From Planctomycetota bacterium (GTDB taxonomy: Bacteria; Planctomycetota; B15-G4): a stretch of 14,945 nt of DNA. The notes under the pieces are model-generated. The model saw only the letters and a program-made list of their open reading frames with translations. It was not told where the DNA came from and did not search any database. The stretch covers positions 1 through 14,945 of the forward strand of contig QNBX01000111.1 of assembly GCA_003644265.1 (NCBI GenBank). The letters are read 5' to 3'. The position numbers and the translations under genes are program-made. Below, in pieces: positions 12,454 through 14,945 of this stretch. Positions within the stretch are counted from its first letter, which is position 1. Each line of letters opens with the position of its first letter.

Positions 12454-14186
12454 CCGACGTTCCACGCATCACGTTCGACGGCACCGCGACCATGCTGCCG
12501 AGCGACGGAGTGTTCGCGCACGGCCCATCGTTCTCGGTTTGGCGGTACGGGCGAGAGATCGGCATTTGGTACGGCGACGTCACCAAGATCAGTGTTGGGG
12601 TTGGCGTCACCGACATCCTGCTCGTAGAGATCGTGGACGACGGCACGCTGATCGTGCAACGAACGATTGCCAACGTCTCGCGCGGCCTCGGCATGACGAT
12701 GATGTACTCGTTCTGGATCGACGCTTACCCAGCCGGGCCAGCCGTTGACTCCGGCCTACTGAGCACGCCGCTCGCGGAGTACGTCCAGGCGCAGATCGAC
12801 GCCGCCGGCCTGAGCGCCGAGCAGCTGGCGGAGCTCGCCACCTTCAAGGATTGGGGCCATTGGGAAGTCGAGTTTGCCGACTTCGGTGGCGACAACAAGT
12901 TCCCGCAGGAAGCCGCCAGCCCGCGCGTGTCGGCGCACTTCGTGCCCGCGGCGGTCGCGCTGGTGCTGGGCGCAGACAACTCCGACATACGCTGGTTCGG
13001 GCAACAGTGGACGTTCTCACAGGGCATCCGCGGCGCCAATGTCGTGTGGCGCCCGATCGACAATCCGGACTGGCGGGTTGGGCAGGGCTACGGAAACGCT
13101 TACGGCGGATTCTCCGATATTTTGTCGGGCACCATGCCACCCGGAATGGCGGGCTGGCCAGGCGTCGGATGGCCAGTCCCGCTTGCTCAGCACATGTGCA
13201 TCGACGCCCAGGTCTGGTTTGCTCTGGCCTACCGATCCTTCGCTGCCGCGCAGACAGCCGTGGGTCAGTTCCTGTCCAACGCGGGCCATGTGCTGTTGGA
13301 CACGGAGTGGTTTGGGTCGCGCGCACACGGCTGGTCCTTCCGGTCGATGGCCTACATGGCGCCGCTACTGGACGACGGCGAGATCGCAGGCTGGGTCAGC
13401 CACGTCAACAAGCCCGATGTGATGTTCTACTGCGAGCAGGCAGTGACGAACCTCGAGGGCCACAACTGGCTCGGCATGCCGACGGACGACACGGGGGCGG
13501 GCAGTGGCGAGAGCTACCACCTAAACAACGGGCACTGCCGCGACATGTGGGAGGAGCACTACGGGCTGACGTTCGCGGAGGCGCCAGGCTCCGACGTGAC
13601 AGAGCTGGTCCCGTACGCGCGCAGCTGCAACAGCTGGATGACCGGCGTCTTGATCGAGGGGCTGATCAACGTGGTGGATCTCTGGGACGCCTACGGCTGG
13701 TGGGGAAACTGTCACCCGCTCCGCAAGCGAATCCTCGTGCAGCTCAAATACGCCGCCGACTACCTGATCGAGCAGGCCGGGGCGACCGCGTTCGATGTGA
13801 CGTATCGCTTCCCGCGCATTCCGCTCTATGGCATCTGGGAAGACACGGCCATTGCCGCGAGCATCGCGTCGCCCAGCGGCACCGCCGCCCCACCCGTCCC
13901 CTCGGGGCCAGGCATCCAGCTCGGCAAGAACGGCGACAGCAGCAGCCTGGCCAAGGGCGTCAACTCACGATTCCTCGTCGGCCCTGTCTACGCACTGATC
14001 CGGCTGGTCTACCCGAACGACACCGTGCGCAGCGACGCGCTCAAGGAGTTCTGCAGGTTGACCATGAACGAGTGCAACACGGGCACCTGGGGCGGGAAGA
14101 ACCACTACGAGGATTGGATTGCCGAGGCCGGCATGGAGTTCCTCGCGGGAGGCGGCATCGCAGGCCCAGGCACTCCGCCGGCCTAG
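12450..14186 (+). CDS. Unrecognised 578-aa aromatic-rich protein, possibly tail- or surface-glycan-related
   Basis: I do not recognise the family. The first hundred or so residues look beta-rich (FSVWRYGREIGIWYGD, ILLVEIVDDGTLIVQ). The rest has many Trp, Tyr and His in helical settings (HMCIDAQVWFALAYRSF, ARSCNSWMTGVLIEGL, LVGPVYALIRLVYP), which resembles alpha/alpha-toroid carbohydrate-active enzymes; this is a resemblance by eye only. There is no signal peptide. The ATG at 12450 is preferred over upstream in-frame codons because it overlaps the lipoprotein stop (ATGA) and has AGG nine bases upstream; extending further would run over most of the lipoprotein gene. It ends with TAG inside a CTAG shared with the opposing gene. 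As the last gene of the late run it could be a second host-recognition or depolymerase protein. Confidence 0.7.
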   Translation: MTDVPRITFDGTATMLPSDGVFAHGPSFSVWRYGREIGIWYGDVTKISVGVGVTDILLVEIVDDGTLIVQRTIANVSRGLGMTMMYSFWIDAYPAGPAVDSGLLSTPLAEYVQAQIDAAGLSAEQLAELATFKDWGHWEVEFADFGGDNKFPQEAASPRVSAHFVPAAVALVLGADNSDIRWFGQQWTFSQGIRGANVVWRPIDNPDWRVGQGYGNAYGGFSDILSGTMPPGMAGWPGVGWPVPLAQHMCIDAQVWFALAYRSFAAAQTAVGQFLSNAGHVLLDTEWFGSRAHGWSFRSMAYMAPLLDDGEIAGWVSHVNKPDVMFYCEQAVTNLEGHNWLGMPTDDTGAGSGESYHLNNGHCRDMWEEHYGLTFAEAPGSDVTELVPYARSCNSWMTGVLIEGLINVVDLWDAYGWWGNCHPLRKRILVQLKYAADYLIEQAGATAFDVTYRFPRIPLYGIWEDTAIAASIASPSGTAAPPVPSGPGIQLGKNGDSSSLAKGVNSRFLVGPVYALIRLVYPNDTVRSDALKEFCRLTMNECNTGTWGGKNHYEDWIAEAGMEFLAGGGIAGPGTPPA

Positions 14187-14584
14187 GCTGCGGGCGCCGG
14201 CTGGAGGATCAGCGTGGGCACCTCGGAGTCGTCATCGCGGTAGAACCCGAGGAAGTCACCAGTGGAGGCGTCGACGTAGGGCCCGAGCCAAGCGATAAAC
14301 CGAGCGATCTCGCTGGCGGTTTGCTTGAAGTTCGAGCGGATGCAAAGGAGATAGGTGTCGCTGACTTCGTCGAGGCGCAGCGTCGAGTGCGTGTCGGCCG
14401 CGAAGCTCTCACTCTCGCCGCGGAGCATGGTGTCCCAGCGCGGCGAGGTGAAGAGGTCATGGTCGGGCAGGTCGCCGAAGAAGGTCTCGAACGTACCCTC
14501 TCCGATCATGTGCTCGAGGACGCGGAGCACCTCGGGCGGCGGCCCGTGCTTGAGCTCGGCGTTGTAGTGCAGTTCGGTGTACAT
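14183..14584 (-). CDS. Small acidic phage-type protein of unknown function
   Basis: A 133-aa soluble protein. The C-terminal half has a pattern I associate with small hypothetical proteins of phages and prophages: LCIRSNFKQTASEIARFIAWLGPYV, then DFLGFYRDDDSEVPTLIL. I cannot name the family or a function. The frame is open further upstream, but the ATG at 14582-14584 is chosen for the strong GGAG five bases before it and because translation from it begins MYTELHYNAEL, which looks like a natural start. Its stop overlaps by four bases the stop of the 578-aa gene on the other strand. It follows the other minus-strand gene by 22 bases, so the two are probably one transcript. Confidence 0.75.
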   Translation of the reverse strand: MYTELHYNAELKHGPPPEVLRVLEHMIGEGTFETFFGDLPDHDLFTSPRWDTMLRGESESFAADTHSTLRLDEVSDTYLLCIRSNFKQTASEIARFIAWLGPYVDASTGDFLGFYRDDDSEVPTLILQPAPAA

Positions 14585-14589
14585 GGGGT

Positions 14590-14593
14590 CTCC
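14590..14593 (-). promoter_or_regulatory. Ribosome binding site fixing the 133-aa gene start
   Basis: CTCC on the plus strand reads GGAG on the minus strand, five bases before the ATG at 14584. It excludes the longer frame that opens at 14773. Confidence 0.6.
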
Positions 14594-14606
14594 GTGTTGG
14601 GGTCGG

Positions 14607-14945
14607 TCATGTGGGCGGAACGTCGCTGGGCCAGCCGTGCTCGTATTCGACGTAGGCCATCCTGCCACGCACGCACGCCGGCCAGCGGCCTGGGGCACCG
14701 ATGGCCCACCAGGACACGCGCGCGCAGAGTCGCACCAGCGCCAGGCGCAGGCGCAGCTCGAGGCGGCGCGCACGCCAGTGGCTCAGCTTGGCGTCGATGG
14801 CGTGGGCGTAGTTCGGCTGGTCGGCCACCTCGTCCTGGAGCTCGGTCACCAGGTCGCGCCGGTCCCGGGCGGGGCTGAACGCGCCGTAGATCCGCGCCCC
14901 CGGGCCGTCCCAGCGGTGGCGCGACCGCTCAGCCAGGCTGTCGTG
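14607..14945 (-). CDS. Partial hypothetical gene running off the window
   Basis: The minus-strand frame ending in TGA at 14607-14609 stays open to the window edge, giving at least 112 residues; its true start lies beyond 14945. A GTG at 14849 exists, but the sequence before it (RIYGAFSPARDRRDL) reads like protein and joins smoothly, so I take the gene as partial at its 5' end. The visible part is Arg-rich and helical, with a DLVTELQDEVADQPNYAHA segment followed by a Leu/Arg helix and a Trp-rich tail. Similar short DL-x-E-x-x-DE-x-x-D-x-x-NY stretches occur in small phage proteins of unknown role. It sits 22 bases upstream of the 133-aa gene on the same strand. Confidence 0.6.
   Translation of the reverse strand, partial: HDSLAERSRHRWDGPGARIYGAFSPARDRRDLVTELQDEVADQPNYAHAIDAKLSHWRARRLELRLRLALVRLCARVSWWAIGAPGRWPACVRGRMAYVEYEHGWPSDVPPT

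Noticed and set aside
9681..14186. Genome-wide reassignment of TAG to an amino acid
   Set aside because: TAG ends the 578-aa gene, where more TAG codons follow soon in frame, and it ends the 133-aa gene at a natural C-terminus. One spike codon is not enough.
12851..14878. 675-codon plus-strand frame spanning the 578-aa gene and the minus-strand genes
   Set aside because: It crosses a clear convergent gene boundary and has shadow composition.
1..14945. tRNA genes, CRISPR arrays, insertion sequences, attachment sites
   Set aside because: Looked for T-loop motifs, regularly spaced repeats, transposase motifs and flanking direct repeats by eye; none seen.

Overview
The window looks like the late (virion and lysis) region of a tailed phage or prophage of a high-GC bacterium. 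Most genes are strongly GC-rich at third codon positions. A lipobox-bearing protein follows a small two-helix membrane protein, which fits a Gram-negative host. The giant internal-virion-type polyprotein is of the kind seen in podovirus-like phages and prophages of Proteobacteria. No integrase, tRNA, CRISPR array or insertion sequence was seen.

Layout. 20-1295: a two-gene unit of an unrecognised 258-aa protein and a PIN-domain nuclease, overlapping by 11 bases and visibly less GC-rich than what follows. 1296-1507: a mostly non-coding gap with two small hairpins. 1508-9481: one 2657-aa 'large polyvalent protein'-type gene with a glycine-rich membrane stretch, coiled coil, two related central domains, an HELGH zincin motif and a conserved-looking C-terminal half. 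9482-9680: a gap with a strong GC hairpin. 9681-11615: a pectate-lyase-like tailspike split by an in-frame TAG at 11118-11120. 11717-14186: a tightly coupled run of holin-like protein, small lipoprotein and an unrecognised 578-aa aromatic-rich protein. 14183-14945: two genes on the minus strand, the second running off the window; the convergent stop codons share one CTAG.

The most interesting signal lies inside the giant gene. At 4443-4760 and 5499-5669 the GC-at-third-position signature leaves the giant frame and moves to the +1 frame, starting at an ATG and ending at a TAG each time. The two embedded reading frames encode related small proteins (collinear HPI, RG and TKSSQP) and each directly follows a copy of what looks like a duplicated domain. 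This is a candidate pair of overprinted genes.

Likely joint function: the giant protein is probably packaged and ejected or acts at the vertex, the spike binds and may cut a surface glycan, and the holin-like protein and lipoprotein serve lysis. The PIN pair looks like an accessory toxin-antitoxin-like or defence module. Functions come from motif recognition by eye; no database search was run.
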